A stretch of 64,000 nucleotides of DNA from Neoarius graeffei (GCF_027579695.1 NC_083587.1:8664501-8728500), one strand, 5' to 3'. Counted from the first letter of the stretch, positions 1 to 12,099 are shown. The notes: generated by a model from the sequence alone, not told the origin. A program made the numbers and translations.

Positions 1-400
1 GCGACAGAAAGTCTGACGGCCGATTCCCTGCAGGCTACGATAGCCAGTCGAGGTCTCCACCAAAAGATTTCCTGTTGACTCCATGTAACTCAGAGGGACA
101 GATTTGGGGTGGGGGGGGAAGAAAACACAGGTTGTTAGGTATGCCCAATGTCACCTGAATAAGTAGGAGCAGTATACATATTGCACCGAGTACAAGCAGG
201 GACTCCGGCAACTAACTATGACAGCATAACTAAAAGGAGAGAGCCAGAAGGTAACACGGGCATGAGGGAGCCCCGGGACATAAAGCAGCCAGCCACTACA
301 CCGTCAACAAACTCGAGTGAGCAAGCGAGTGGGGACTGACAGCATCCATACATCCCAGTTTACCAAAACACTATGTCTGAGGACCCTCTAGATCTACACC
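1..400 (-). repeat. 3' untranslated part of L2-like LINE copy 1
   Basis: This stretch lies directly downstream, on the minus strand, of the LINE C-terminal coding region. It matches a second stretch at about 62,466-62,675 nearly base for base (shared blocks include the G-run, the CACAGGTTGTT block and the ACTATGACAGCATAACTA block). At that second site the repeat continues to a tail ending in TTGAC-type repeats, which fits an L2-like 3' end. The element's true 3' end lies before the window. Confidence 0.65.
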
Positions 401-404
401 TTTA

Positions 405-1230
405 CCTCATAAACACCATTGACAAAAGGCTTGACTAAACAGATATGTTTTCAGCCTAGACTTAAATGCTGAGACTGTGTCTGATTCCCGAACATTACTT
501 GGAAGGCTGTTCCATAACTGTGGGGCTTTGTAAGAAAAGGCTCTGCCCCCTGATGTAGCCTTCACTATACGAGGTACCAGCAGATAGCCTGCACCTTTTG
601 ATCTAAGTAGGCGTGGCGGGTCATAGAGGAGCAGAAGTTCACTCAGGTACTGTGGTGTGAGACCATTTAGTGCTTTAAAGGTCAATAGTAGTATTTTATA
701 ATCAATACAAAATTTGATTGGGAGCCAATGCAGTGTGGATAAGACAGGCGTGATGTGGTCATATTTTCTAGTTCTAGTAAGGACACTTGCTGCTGCATTT
801 TGAACTCACTGGAGCTTGATTATGCACTTATTGGAACATCCAGACAGTAAGGCATTACAATAATCCAACCTGGAGGTAACAAAAGCATGGACTAGTTTTT
901 CTGCGTCACGCAATGACATTAAATTTCTTATCTTTGCAATATTTCTGAGATGAAAGAAAGCTATCCGGGTGATGTTATCAATGTGAGTTTCAAATGAAAG
1001 ACCGGGGTCAATAATCACTCCGAGGTCTTTTACTGCTGCACGTGAAGAAACAGAAAGGCCATCCAGAGTCACTGTGTAATCAGAAAACTTACTTCTAGCT
1101 GTATGTGGTCCTAGCACAAGTACTTCAGTCTTGTCAGAGTTAAGCAGAAGGAAATTAATAAGCATCCAGTGTCTAATGTCCTTAACACATTCCTCAATTC
1201 TATTAAGCTGGTGTCTCTCATCAGGTTTTG
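405..1230 (-). pseudogene. LINE ORF C-terminal part (L2-like copy 1)
   Basis: Continuation of the same ORF after the DNA insertion: LNSDKTEVLVLGP, the VKDLGVIIDPGLSFE block, VTSRLDYCNALLSG, then after an in-frame TGA near 806 the segment LHWLPIKF, ALNGLTPQYL and APQLWNSLP. This order (conserved block after YADD, then an LDYCN motif and a GLTPQYLSEL tail) is standard for fish L2/CR1-group elements. A second, diverged copy of the same region lies at 4,398-5,120. Confidence 0.8.
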
Positions 1231-1234
1231 CAGA

Positions 1235-2042
1235 GGGGCAATTCCAGCGTTATGGACGTGACACTTGAACTCAAAATGGCAACAAATGACCCAGTGCATG
1301 TTTTATTGTCTCCCAGTATTTAAACAGGTGTTGCATATTTTAAGGCTGTACCATACTGGAGAAGTGATAGAACAAGAACAATTCCCATAGTACATCTAGG
1401 GCATGCCAGAAAACGCCAATAAAAGATGCGTTATGGATGTGACAGAAAAAGTATCACTTTTCTTGGGTGACTGTACATTTTTATCGAACTCTGTGAAATT
1501 GTAAACCTAATGTCGAAATGGAGATATCCATTTGATAGAGGGGTCCAAGGTGAATATTAAAAAACCTTTGTTTAAAATATTTTGTATTTCATGCAGAGTT
1601 TTGGAAGGAAAAGTCAGCGTTATGGATGTGACGAAATTCCGTTATGGATGTGACGCGTCTGAAATAGACATGGCATATGTTTAGAAAATCAGCAATTTAA
1701 CCACCATAACCCTTTGAAAAACTCTCTAAATATCAGCTAAAACTATCAAAGTTCTTAAATAATATTTAGGATGGCTATTGTTTTGCTGTTTTGTGGATTT
1801 TAGCATACGTTTCTGTGGCTTGTGGCAATAATATAGAATTGTACATGATCAAAGTTGATTTTAGCTTGGGGTTTACATTATAAGAAAGACTGACAGTGAC
1901 ATATTAGGTTGGTTACAAATTGGTTCAACTTATTCACATCTGTAAAATACAGGCCTAGGTGATATCTCTGGGAGTGGTTTTGATGCATTACATGTTGCTT
2001 TATTTTTGCATGGTGAGGTTGACATTTACATGGAATTGCCCA
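1235..2042. mobile_element. Non-autonomous DNA transposon with 4-bp target duplication
   Basis: The 808-bp insert is bounded by CAGA on both sides (1,231-1,234 and 2,043-2,046). Its ends are inverted: GGGGCAATTCCA at the left and TGGAATTGCCCA at the right. Removing it joins the LINE frame, as in copy 2 at about 5,040-5,055. It has no coding capacity. A motif close to GCGTTATGGATGTGAC occurs four times between about 1,247 and 1,655, all in one orientation. The superfamily is not recognised. Confidence 0.75.
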
Positions 2043-2906
2043 CAGACATACAACTGTGTGTCATCAGCATAACAGTGGAAACTAATACAATGTTTATGAA
2101 TAATATTACCCAGAGGGAACATATATAAAGAAAAAAGCAGTGGACCCAAGACAGAACCTTGTGGAACACCAAAATTTACCTTGGTACGTCTAGAAATATC
2201 ACCATTTATATCAACATACTGATAACGATCAGTTAGATAAGACCTGAGCCAGGAGAGGGCCATTCCCTTAACTCCCACACCATTTTCTAGTCTATCCAGA
2301 AGAATGGAATGATCAATGGTATCAAATGCTGCACTAAGGTCAAGCAACACAAGTAGTGAGACACAGCCCTGATCAGACGCCAACAGTAGGTCGTTTACTA
2401 CTTTAACCAGTGCTGTCTCTGTGCTATGATGAGGTCTAAATCCTGACTGATACATTTCATGGATGTTATTCCTATGTAAATATGAGCATAACTGCTGTGC
2501 CACAGCTTTTTCAAGGATCTTGGAGATAAAGGGGAGGTTTGATATTGGCCGATAATTGGACAGCTGACAGGGATCAAGGTCAGGTTTTTTACTCAGGGGT
2601 TTGATAACTGCTAGTTTAAAGGATTTGGGTACATAGCCAATCATAAGAGAAGAATTTATTATTTTTAGAAGCAGTTCAATTACTCCAGGCATTATCTGTT
2701 TGAATAGACGTGTAGGTAAGGGATCTAGTACGCAAGTTGAGGCTTTTGATGTAGAGACTAATGAAAGTAATTCCGTTTCTTTAAGGGGAGTAAAACATTC
2801 TAACTGATGATCTGATACAGTTATATAGTTAACTACAAGGTCACTTTGATTGTCTGACCTTAAATTAGTAGTTTGAATTTTTTGTTGGATATTCTCAATT
2901 TTGTCA
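2043..2906 (-). pseudogene. LINE reverse transcriptase domain (L2-like copy 1)
   Basis: Reverse transcriptase of non-LTR type. Visible blocks in order: [51 protein letters not shown] and the catalytic CYADDTQLY. The YADD motif is intact. The domain is cut after the YADD block by the DNA element at 1,235-2,042, which is flanked by CAGA duplications, so thumb and C-terminal parts lie beyond the insertion. It normally copies the LINE RNA at the nicked target. Confidence 0.85.
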
Positions 2907-4330
2907 TTAAAAAAAATTCATGAAGTCGTTGCTACTACATACTGCAGGTGTGCATGTGTCTATAGTGGACTTATTCCTGGTTAATTTTGCTACAGTATTA
3001 AATAGGAATCTAGGATTATTTTTGTTATCTTCTATTAGGGAGGAGAAATATGTTGATCTCGCAGCACTAAGAACTTTTCTATACTTCAGGAAGCTCTCCT
3101 TCCAAGCTAATTTGAACACTACCAATTTTGTTTGATGCCATTTATGTTCCAATTTTCGAGTGGTCTGTTTTAATGTGCGAGTGTCATCATTATACCAGGG
3201 TGCTAATTTTTTGTCTCTGACCATTTTCCTTTTTAGAGGAGCTATATTATCTAAAGTATGGCGGAATGTTGACTCTAAGCATTCAGTTGCCTGATCAAGT
3301 TCTGCAGGGGCTGACAGTGACCCAATCAAAGTTGACAACTCTGGGAGATCATATATAAAGCTCTGTGTAGTAGTTGACGTGAAAGTACGTTTAATACAGT
3401 AGCGTGGTGAGGTGCATATATTATTACTCAGACATAGTTTGAATGAGATGAGATAATGATCTGAGATAACTTCAGACTGTGGAAGTATGACTATATTGTC
3501 TACGTTTAATCTGAATGTTAGTATTAGATCAAGGGTGTGACCACCATTATGGGTCGGTCCTATGACATTCTGCTTAATCCCGACTGAATCTAAGATGGAC
3601 ACAAACGCTGTTTTTAAAGGGTCTTCTGGGTTATCGAAGTGAATATTAAAATCTCCGACAACTAAAGCTTTGTCGAAGGAAATAACCAGATCTGAGATAA
3701 AATCTGCAAAATCAGAAAGAAACTCAGAATATGGCCCCGGGGGCCTGTAAATAATAAGCAATGGAATTAACTGGGTAGACTTATTTTTTGAGGCTACATA
3801 CATTATATGAGTATGAAGAACTTCAAATGTATTAAATTTATAACCAGGTTTGTGTGTTACACCTAGATAATCGTTATAAATAACCGCAACGCCTCCTCCT
3901 CTGCCAGTTAGACGAGGCTGGTGTATATAACTGTATCCAGGAGGACTCGCTTCATTTAATGCTATATATTCATTTGGCTTAATCCATGTTTCAGTTAAAC
4001 AAAGTACATTAAACTCCTGATCAGTAATGAGTTCATTAACCATTAGCGCTTTAGATGTAAGAGATCTAATATTTAATAGCCCCACCTTTAGATCAAAGGT
4101 GCTGGCAGCAGCTGTACAGTCAGTATGATCTAATTTTATATTGATTAGGTTACTGGAACAAACTCTCTGAACATTTTTTACCTTTTTGTTGAGCTCGAGG
4201 AACAGACACAGTCTCGATGTAGTGGACCCTGAGTGACGACTCTGTGCAGCTAGCAGACAGTCGGTTTAGCCTGTTCGTCTGCTCCCTGGCCTTGGCTCTG
4301 GATTGTCAGAAATTCACTAGGCCTGTTCTG
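2907..4330 (-). pseudogene. LINE apurinic endonuclease domain (L2-like copy 1)
   Basis: The open frame of about 390 codons (4,085 to 2,907) has the order of an APE-type endonuclease: LLNIRSL near the start, LTETWI, the GGGVAVIY block, VGDFNIH, and SDHYLISF near the end. The frame remains readable upstream of the first ATG-like codon, so the true N-terminus may lie nearer 4,330. It stops in a run of eight T residues (minus strand, about 2,909-2,917). The next frame continues straight into the reverse transcriptase, so this is one ORF broken by a one-base homopolymer change. The enzyme would nick target DNA for target-primed reverse transcription. A sequencing error in the homopolymer is possible. 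Confidence 0.8.
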
Positions 4331-5120
4331 AGACTATGACCTATGCTGCAGGAAATGAGAGCAGCACCTTCCCGAGTGGGATGCAGCCCACTCGGGATAG
4401 CCTGCACCTTTTGATCTAAGTAGGCGTGGTGGGTCATAGAGGAGCAGAAGTTCACTCAGGTACTGTGGCATGAGACCATTCAGTGCTTTCAAGGTCAAGA
4501 ATAGTATTTTACAATCAATGTGAAATTTGATTGGGAGCCAATGCAGTGTGAATAAGACAGGGATGATGGGGTCATTTTCTAGCTCTAGTAAGGACTCTTG
4601 CTGCTGCATTTTGAACTAACTGGAGCTTGTTTATGCACTTCTTGGAACATCCAGACAGTAAGGCATTACAATAATCCAACCTGGAGGTAACAAAAGCATG
4701 AACTAATTTTTCTGCGTCGTGTAGTGACATTGAATTTCTTCTCTTAGAAATATTTCTGAGATGAAAGAAAGCTAACCGGATAATGTTATTGATTTGAGTT
4801 TCGAATGAAAGTCCGGGGTCAATAATCACTTCGAGGTCTTTTACTGCTGCACGTGAAGAAACAGAAAGGCCATCCAGAGTTACTGTGGAATCAGAAAACT
4901 TACTTCTAGCTGCATGTGGTCCAAGTACAAGTACTTCAGTCTTGTCAGAGTTAAGCAGAAGGAAATTAATAAGCATCCAGTGTCTAATGTCCTTCACACA
5001 TTCCTCAATTCTGTTAAGCTGGTGTCTCTCATCTGGTTTTGCAGAAACGTGCAACTATGTGTCATCAGCATAACAGTGGAAACTAATATCATGTTTATGA
5101 ATAATATCACCCAGAGGTTG

Positions 5121-5173
<53 letters not shown>
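5121..5173. repeat. (TA)n microsatellite
   Basis: About 50 bases of alternating TA lie just outside the left end of the hAT-like element. A second microsatellite, (TG)n, is at about 5,652-5,677 inside that element. Confidence 0.9.
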
Positions 5174-5174
<1 letters not shown>

Positions 5175-6969
5175 AGGGCTTTACATTAACTTTTTTGCTC
5201 ACCGGCCACTGTGGCTAGTGGTTTTCCTGAGTCACTAGCCATTCAGCCTTTTCACTAGCCACAATTTTGTTGCCAGGAAATCGCAGTTTTTTTCTTCACC
5301 ATGATATGTTAAAGTTGGGAAGATCTAGGTTTAATTATGAATGGCAGCGTATAATGTATCTGTACAGTAGCACTCAAGTATTCAGTGCTGTTAAGGTAGC
5401 TCCCTCTATGAAAACATGGAACCAATTCAGACAAAAATATAAGCAGAGTATTCTGTTTATTGAACTCAAATTCAAGCCCCTTTCAATATGAAATCGTATA
5501 TGAAAAATAACATTCAGTACAACTGAACTGATTCTAATATTAAAAGTCCAATTCAAAACATTTATCATTGAAAAACATTTGATGTTTTGATATGCAAGTA
5601 TTATGTGTATTATCAAGTATTATTATGTATATTATGTATTATCTATTAATTGTGTGTGTGTGTGTGTGTGTGTGTGTGAGAACATGTGTAGAGAGAGACA
5701 TTAAATGTCCTCATTACATTCATCATCAGATGAGTCTGAATGGTCCATGAAAAATGGTCTTCGTGACCTGAGGCTTCCAGCAGGTCATAAGTTGATAGCT
5801 GGGGCGGGATCAACTTCTTTACAATCATGTGAACGTTTCTAAACGGCAGCTCCATCCTCTCCAGCTCAGCCGACTTCATGACAGCCAGGGACTGAAAGCA
5901 ATGCTGTCCTGTAGTGAACCAGCCGTCTTCGCCGGTTTTGATGTTATAGTACCGATGTGTGCATTTGACTTTTCGTGGTCCTTTTTATAGTTTCGAGTTT
6001 AAAATTACTGGTGCCTGTCTTTGCCAGACTTTCTGCAGTCTTCGCAGTACATGGTATTTTCGGTTTTGCTATGAACGAGCCAATCTGGGCGGCATGGTGG
6101 TGTAGTGGTTAGCGCTGTTGCCTCACAGCAAGAAGGTCCGGGTTCGAGCCCTGTGGCCGGCGAGGGCCTTTCTGTGCGGAGTTTGCATGTTCTCCCCGTG
6201 TCCGCGTGGGTTTCCTCCGGGTGCTCCGGTTTCCCCCACAGTCCAAAGACATGCAGGTTAGGTTAACTGGTGACTCTAAATTGACCGTAGGTGTGAATGT
6301 GAGTGTGAATGGTTGTCTGTGTCTATGTGTCAGCCCTGTGATGACCTGGCGACTTGTCCAGGGTGTACCCTGCCTTTCGCCCGTAGTCAGCTGGGATAGG
6401 GTCCAGCTTGCCTGCGACCCTGTAGAACAGGATAGAGCGGCTAGAGATAATGAGATGAGATGAGATCTCGTGTGGTGTGTAATTCACCCCTCTCATTTAA
6501 ATATGGGGAACTTTTTTCAGCGCGCGCTTTGCGCATCACGGACCTCGGTGATTTTAAAATGCTGCTCCGGCCCTGCTCATTTCTGCCCCTTTTTTCCTGA
6601 GCAGCAGGGTTTGAAACTCCAGCTATATGCTGCCACACAGTGCGCTTGTCAGTCGTCAGCAACTTTGTTGCTTTGTTCATTAACCGCAGGTTACCGTATC
6701 ATTTGATTTTATCTGAGACGTTAACGAACATTCTAAACAATTCTAACATGTTGTCAGAATGTTTACGCAGGTGCTCATGGGAGTTGTAGGCGTGTAATAT
6801 TACATTGCAATGTGTTTATTATATCAGATGCCTTCAGAGAAAACTACAATTAAAATATATTGTCATACCACAGAATAAACCACCCGCCAAAGTGGCTAGT
6901 GAGACTAAAGTTATTACCCGCCAAAGCCGAATTTTACCCGCATTTGGCGGGTGCTAATGTAAAGCCCTG
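5174..6969. mobile_element. hAT-like DNA element with CAGGGCTTTACATTA termini
   Basis: The ends are inverted: CAGGGCTTTACATTA at the left and TAATGTAAAGCCCTG at the right. Subterminal copies of a GTGGCTAGTG motif occur at both ends. The insertion breaks L2-like copy 2. A minus-strand stretch near 5,700-5,880 reads LERMELPFRNV and YDLLEASGHEDHF, possibly a transposase or domesticated-transposase tail, but it is short. A SINE lies inside at 6,091-6,470. Because the left end abuts (TA)n, the target duplication cannot be read. Confidence 0.65.
6091..6470 (+). repeat. tRNA-derived SINE with GAGATGAGAT tail
   Basis: The head has tRNA-like promoter boxes: a box A-like GTGGTGTAGTGGTTAGCGC, then box B GGTTCGAGCCC. 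A body rich in the conserved CTCCCCGTGTCCGCGTGGG block follows, ending in repeats of GAGAT. The body resembles abundant fish SINEs; I recall similar units in catfish and zebrafish but cannot check. A second tail-only fragment lies at about 41,925-41,980. Transcription would be by RNA polymerase III. Confidence 0.8.
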
Positions 6970-7073
6970 AGATATAAAAAATGCAGTATGTCTAGAAAAA
7001 TCACCATTTACATCAGCATACTGATAGCGATCAGTTAAATAAGAGCTGAGCCAGGAGAGGGCCGTTCCCTTAA

Positions 7074-7772
7074 AGGAACAGTCCACCGTACTTCCATAAT
7101 GAAATATGCTCTTATCTGAATTGAGACGAGCTGCTCCGTACCTCTCCGAGCTTTGCGCGACCTCCCAGTCAGTCAGACGCAGTCAGACGCGCTGTCACTC
7201 CTGTTAGCAATGTAGCTAGGCTCAGCATGGCCAATGGTATTTTTTGGGGCTGCAGTTAGATGCGACCAAACTCTTCCACGTTTTTCCTGTTTACATAGGT
7301 TTATATGACCAGTGATATGAAACAAGTTCAGTTACACAAATTGAAACGTAGCGATTTTCTATGCTATAGAAAGTCCGCACTATAATGACAGGCGTACTAA
7401 CACCTTCTGCGCGCTTCGACAGCGCATTCATACCTGTCGAAGCACGCAGAAGGTGTTAGTACGCCTGTCATTATAGTGCGGACTTTCTGTAGCATAGAAA
7501 ATCGCTACGTTTCAATTTGTGTAACTGAACTTGTTTCATATCACTGGTCATATAAACCTATGTAAACAGGAAAAACGCGGAAGAGTTTGGTCGCATCTAA
7601 CTACAGCCCCAAAAAATACCATTGGCCATGCTGAGCCTAGCTACATTGCTAACAGGAGTGACCGCGCGTCTGACTGACTGGGAAGTCGCGCAAAGCTCGG
7701 AGAGGTACGGAGCAGCTCGTCTCAATTCAGATAAGAGCATATTTCATTATGGAAGTACGGTGGACTGTTCCT
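7074..7772. mobile_element. Palindromic TTAA-flanked MITE
   Basis: A 699-bp nearly perfect inverted repeat starting AGGAACAGTCCACCGTA and ending with its complement, flanked by TTAA at 7,070-7,073 and 7,773-7,776. The arms meet near 7,420-7,440. Removing it restores the L2-like RT sequence (compare 2,255-2,275 in copy 1). TTAA targets are used by piggyBac and Kolobok transposases; which one moved this element cannot be told. Confidence 0.85.
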
Positions 7773-8023
7773 TTAACTCCCACAACGTTTTCTAGTCTAT
7801 CCAGAAGAATGGAATGATCAATGGTATCAATGCTGCACTAAGGTCAAGCAACACAAGCAGCAAGACACAGCCCTGATCAGACACCAACAGTAGGTCATTT
7901 ACTACTTTAACCAGAGCTGCCTCTTTGCTATGATGAGGTCTAAATCCTGACTGATACATTTCATGGATGTTATTCCTATGTAAATATGAGCATAACTGCT
8001 GTGCCACGGCTTTATCTAGGATT

Positions 8024-8727
8024 AAACAAGTTGTTGTTCTACACTTACAACTGCACCCTGCTCGCTCCTGTAATGGCATCATCATATTTGCGGATGATAC
8101 TACCATAGTGGGGCTCATTTCTGGGGGGAAGGAGTCTGCTTATCAGCACAAGGTTGAGCAGCTGTCTGGGTGGTGCTGAGACAACAAACCTGGTCCTCAA
8201 CCACCAAAACCAAGGAGCTGATCATAGACTTCAGGAAAAAGAAAACGGACTTTCAGCCTATTCTCATCAGTGCGCAATATGTGGAGAGGATCCTGGACTT
8301 CTGGTTCCTTGGGGTGCACATAGAGGAGGAGCTGACCTGGAGCTCTAATGCCACACAGTGATAAAGAATGCACAGCAGAGACTTTACTTCCTGATGATCC
8401 TCAGGATGAACGACCTCCCTCAAAAACTGCTTGTGTCCTTCTATTGTTGCTCCATGGAGAACATACTTACATACATACTGCATCAGTGTGTGGTTTGTCA
8501 GCTGCACAGGAGCAGAGAGAAAAGTGCTCCAGAGGGTTGTCACCACCACCCAGATGATCATCGGATGCCCTCTTCCCTGCCTGGAAGAGCTTTACGGTTC
8601 CTGCTGCCTCAAAAGAACCCTCAATATATTAAAAGATCCGTCCCACCCCAGAAATTCTCTGTTTGAACTGCTGCCCTTGGGCAGGCAGTTCAGGTCAATT
8701 AAGAGATGGACAAATAGACCCCTTGCA
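8024..8727 (+). pseudogene. CR1/Rex1-like LINE reverse transcriptase fragment, left part
   Basis: Plus-strand RT with several frameshifts. It begins just before the catalytic block ([14 protein letters not shown]), then NLVLN, TKELIIDFRKKKTD, FLGVHIEEELTW, and CPLPCLEELYGS, LKDPSHPRNSLFELLPLGR. The frame breaks off after a WTNR-like block at about 8,727 and resumes at 18,425 with KKSFYPRAITALNS. The 9.7 kb between is therefore an insertion. Confidence 0.8.
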
Positions 8728-8813
8728 CATGACGTTACGCATCACGTGATAATTGACCCCCAGGTGAAAAGACACCAGTTTTCGTGTAAGCAAGGCTTAA
8801 CCAGTCTTAAATA

Positions 8814-9560
8814 TGGTTCATTTTTGCGCTGTTTTTGGTTGTTCCAATCATTTAAATCGAGGAATAGATAAAAGATATTACCATTTCCCTGCTATGAAGA
8901 AAATTGTTAACAAAGAGAAGCAAATGCTTCAAGAACAATGAAGAAATGAGTGGTTAAAGAGAATACAGCGAGAGGAGTTAACCCTGAAAACTCCAGAGAA
9001 ATTTGTGACTATTTAAAAGGGTTTTTTTTTAAAATAGACAGGCGCAACAGAGTATGGAAGAGTTTGTTTAAGAATCTCCTTTTATTTCTGCTCACATTTG
9101 AATTAGCTTCTTCATGAAAGTGTTCAGACAAAATCAAATGATTTTCTTCCAGATGAACCAACTTCCTCATTCGACATGGAAAACCCAGATTGGGTACCAA
9201 ACAAACAACGCTGACATAATTCGTTAAAAAACCCAACAAGGAGCGACATGCTCCTGATGCATCCTGAAAGAACAGAAAAGATTAAGAGCAAAAAGTGCTG
9301 AAGCTTTGCTTCTGTTATCAGAGGAACTCAGTCCTATGCAGAATGTCAACCTGGAGCCAGAGTGTAGTAATGAACCTACAGTTTGAGAGAGTTCTACACA
9401 AACGCACTGAACTTTACAACAGCTGCAGGCATGTGAAATGGAAATAAACCGACTAAGGCAGGAAAAACTATTTTGGATAAAATTGTTACTGTCTGTTGCA
9501 CACTTATCAACCTGTGTAACTCAGTTGTGCCTTTTTGAATAGAGAATAAATGAAGAGGGA
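8814..9560 (+). pseudogene. THAP-domain protein remnant
   Basis: The start reads MVHFCAVFGCSN followed by YYHFP and, after a stop, NEWLKRIQREEL. These are the N-terminal half of a THAP zinc finger: the first two cysteines, the aromatic-Pro turn and the invariant Trp. About 150 bases on, the frame reads DFLPDEPTSSFD and NPDWVPN, the segment that follows the C-x2-H pair in many THAP proteins. A coiled-coil-like stretch (EINRLRQEK) comes later. Stops and frameshifts mark it as dead. THAP domains bind the terminal sequences of P-like and Kolobok-like elements. Confidence 0.6.
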
Positions 9561-10069
9561 ACTGAACATGAACAGTTTATTGAAATTATTATTACAAGGG
9601 TGATTATAGTTAACTATATGATTATAGTTAGCTATATGACTACAGCTACAACTGGAATGTGCCGATTCTGTTTGCATTTATAATTATTGTACCATCCACT
9701 ATTAGATAAAATTTAAATAAAATCTTACAACATTGTTTGAAAGTCTAGAGCAAGATAACGTTAGTTTACAAATAATACTACTTCAGAGATTTGTTTCTTT
9801 TTTAACAAATCATAAATATCAATGTATAAATTTAGACTTCTTTTGTCCATTAAACTTGCATGAAATGGAAATTTCTCTTTAGTAGTGGCATAAAAGACAC
9901 ACAGAGACAAACACACATCACAGTCAGCATAATACTCAATAAATAAATAAATGGGGAAGAAAAAGTGTTCTTAAGGAACAGTTACTCTGTCCATTTCACT
10001 CAGTTAAATATTAAAAAGTTAAAAGAAAAAGATGTAGAAACACCATACTAATACTAAAAACTTTTAAGA

Positions 10070-11862
10070 TGCACAACCTAACTATAATGTGTCACTATCG
10101 CTTAGGCAGTTCTTTGTTGAGAATGGTCACAGCTGATGGAATAAATGACCGCTTGTAACCATTCTTCCTAGTCATTGGGACTTTAAGTCTCCGTCCTGAT
10201 GGCAGCATCTGGAAAGCACAGTGTAGAGGGTGAGTGGGGTCCTGGTAGACTTGAAATGCTTTTTTTGTTAGAGCCTGTGTATATAGGTGTGAAAGTTGCA
10301 ATTGTTTGTGTCCAATAATTTTTCCAGCCTGGTTGACGATCTGTATCAGTGTGGTTTGTTTGTTTGTTTTTTGACAGAGAGGTGCCCATACCATGACACG
10401 ATGTTAAATGTCAGCACACACTCTGTCACTGATTTGTAGACCATGGTCATTGTCCGCTGACTAGTGTTCAGGTTCCTGAGTTTCCTCAGAAGAGCCAGGT
10501 GCTGTCTCCCTTTTTTGAATGTATAGTCCACATGTTCTTGAAATTGTAACTGACTGTCTATTATTGTTCCAAGGTATTTGAATTGAGTGACCTGCTCCAC
10601 TTCCTGACCCTTCATGCTGATTGGCCTGAAGGCATGCCCAGAATCTTTGTTGCCTCCCTTCTTGCTGCTTCCCAGCCACATCTCCTTGGTCTTGGTGACG
10701 TTGAGATCCAGGAAGCTGCTATCAAACCATGCAGCTAGGGTGTTGATGTACTGCAGGTAGGGGGAGCTGTCTGTGTCCCGCAGGCAAGCAATTAGGGCCA
10801 TGTCATCTGCATACTTGATGAGGGAGAGGTCATCACTGTTGCATTGTATCTCGTTTGTGTATATGGAGAAAAGCAGGGGTGATAATACACATCCTTGAGG
10901 AACACCGGTGTTGAGGACTAGAGAGTCAGAGAGGCAGTTGTTAATACACACACGCTGGGGCCGGTTTCTCAGAAAGTCCCTGATGAGAAGGACTAGGCCA
11001 CTACTAACTTTCAGGTCACAGAGGCGCTGTAAGAGGAGGTGTGGCTGCACAGTATTAAAAGCTGAGGAGAAATCCATGAAGAGAATGCGGGCATGAGTTT
11101 TTGGTTTATCCAGGTGACCTATGTATGTTGTGTAGGAGGGTGTGTGGGGCGTCCTCCACCCCTCTGTTGGTACGATAGGCAAATTGCATAGGGTCCAGTG
11201 ATCCTGCTACCTGGCGGGTCAGATCATTGCGAATTAGACGCTCCATGCATTTGCTGAGGATGGGTGTGAGAGCAATGGGTCTGAAGTCGTTATTTGTTTT
11301 GGCATGGGGAGTTTTAAGTACAGGGATGATAGTCGCTGTCTTCCAAGCTTGAGGATAGAAGTTGCAGTCCAGGAACAGCTGGAATACTTTGGTGATAGTT
11401 GGACCTAGTTGGGCCGCACATTCCTTTAACACCCTCCCCTTGAGTCCATCTGGACCTGGGGCTTTGTGAGGGTTAAGCCTCTGGAGTATGGAAGTTACTG
11501 TGTGTTCTTGAATAATCATTGGGTCAGAGATCAGACCAGTGCAGACAGCGTCACACTCTTTTTGAAAATCATGTATATCGAATCTAGAGTAAAATCTGTT
11601 TAGATTGTTTGCTAGCTGGACAGGGTCCTCGTCACACTGGCAAATGTGTTTTTTCTCCCTACCCATCATTTTGTTCAACCCTCTCCATGCATCTCTAGCA
11701 TTACCAGTCTTCAGTTTTCCTTCAACCTTATCCTTGTAATCCAGTTGGGCCTTTTTTATTAGCCGTCTGACTTCCTTGGTCAGTTCTTTTGTTTTTTCTA
11801 GGTTACTCTCCATGAAGGCTATTTTCTTCAGATTTAAATGGTGTTTCAGTTCTTTAGGCCAA
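10070..11862 (-). mobile_element. 5'-truncated CR1/Rex1-like LINE
   Basis: Minus-strand LINE with RT blocks in order from 11,813: PHKAPGPDGLKG, IALTPILSKCMERLI, LDPMQFAYRTNRGVEDA, then a frame change near 11,110, MDFSSAFNTVQPHLL, TGVPQGCVLSPLLF and the catalytic YADD near 10,810. It ends with the C-terminal block DPTHPLHCAFQMLP. The endonuclease is missing because the copy starts mid-ORF at about 11,862, as expected from incomplete reverse transcription. Confidence 0.8.
10095..11813 (-). pseudogene. LINE reverse transcriptase (CR1/Rex1-like)
   Basis: Three overlapping minus-strand frames (11,813-11,106, 11,182-10,346, 10,394-10,095) together cover palm, thumb and C-terminal regions. The catalytic pair is intact within KYADDMAL. 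Frame changes near 11,110 and 10,350 prevent a single product. The linker GFLRNRPQRVCINN and the tail block SSFLDLNVTKTKEM match the same group as the LINE at 43,855-47,030. Confidence 0.8.
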
Positions 11863-12099
11863 AAAAAAAAAAGTGTGTTTCCGGTTACGTAGATTTCAAA
11901 ACTAGGGTCGGTAGGCAGGCTTTTTTTTTTTTTTGAATTTTTTTTTCAAGATGGCTGCCATAACCTATATTTAGACAGGAATAATTTCACAAAATTTAAT
12001 GAATTTCCTTGCAGGTCACCTAAGTTACCACCTTCTGATGAATCTGATGCAGCATGAGACACCTTTTAACATGAATATTTCTGTAAATATAACAGCTCA

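Larger units (their letters stand above)
401..4397 (-). mobile_element. L2-like non-LTR retrotransposon, copy 1
   Basis: A nearly full-length LINE on the minus strand: 5' region at about 4,090-4,397, apurinic endonuclease, reverse transcriptase, C-terminal domain, then 3' UTR. It is inserted in a second copy of the same family, whose C-terminal part starts at about 4,398. A DNA transposon (1,235-2,042) splits its reverse transcriptase from the C-terminal part. One homopolymer frameshift and one nonsense codon further disable it. The L2 clade is inferred from the RT style and the TTGAC-like 3' tail; CR1/Rex1 is the alternative. Confidence 0.8.
4398..8023 (-). mobile_element. L2-like non-LTR retrotransposon, copy 2 (fragmented)
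   Basis: Minus-strand LINE of the same family as copy 1. The C-terminal part is at 4,398-5,120 and the reverse transcriptase at about 6,976-7,069 and 7,777-8,023. A TA-repeat and a hAT-like element (5,174-6,969) separate these blocks, and a palindromic element sits within the RT at 7,074-7,772. Readable blocks include [38 protein letters not shown] and a degraded LLDLSAA. It ends at 8,023, where an unrelated plus-strand LINE begins. Confidence 0.75.
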
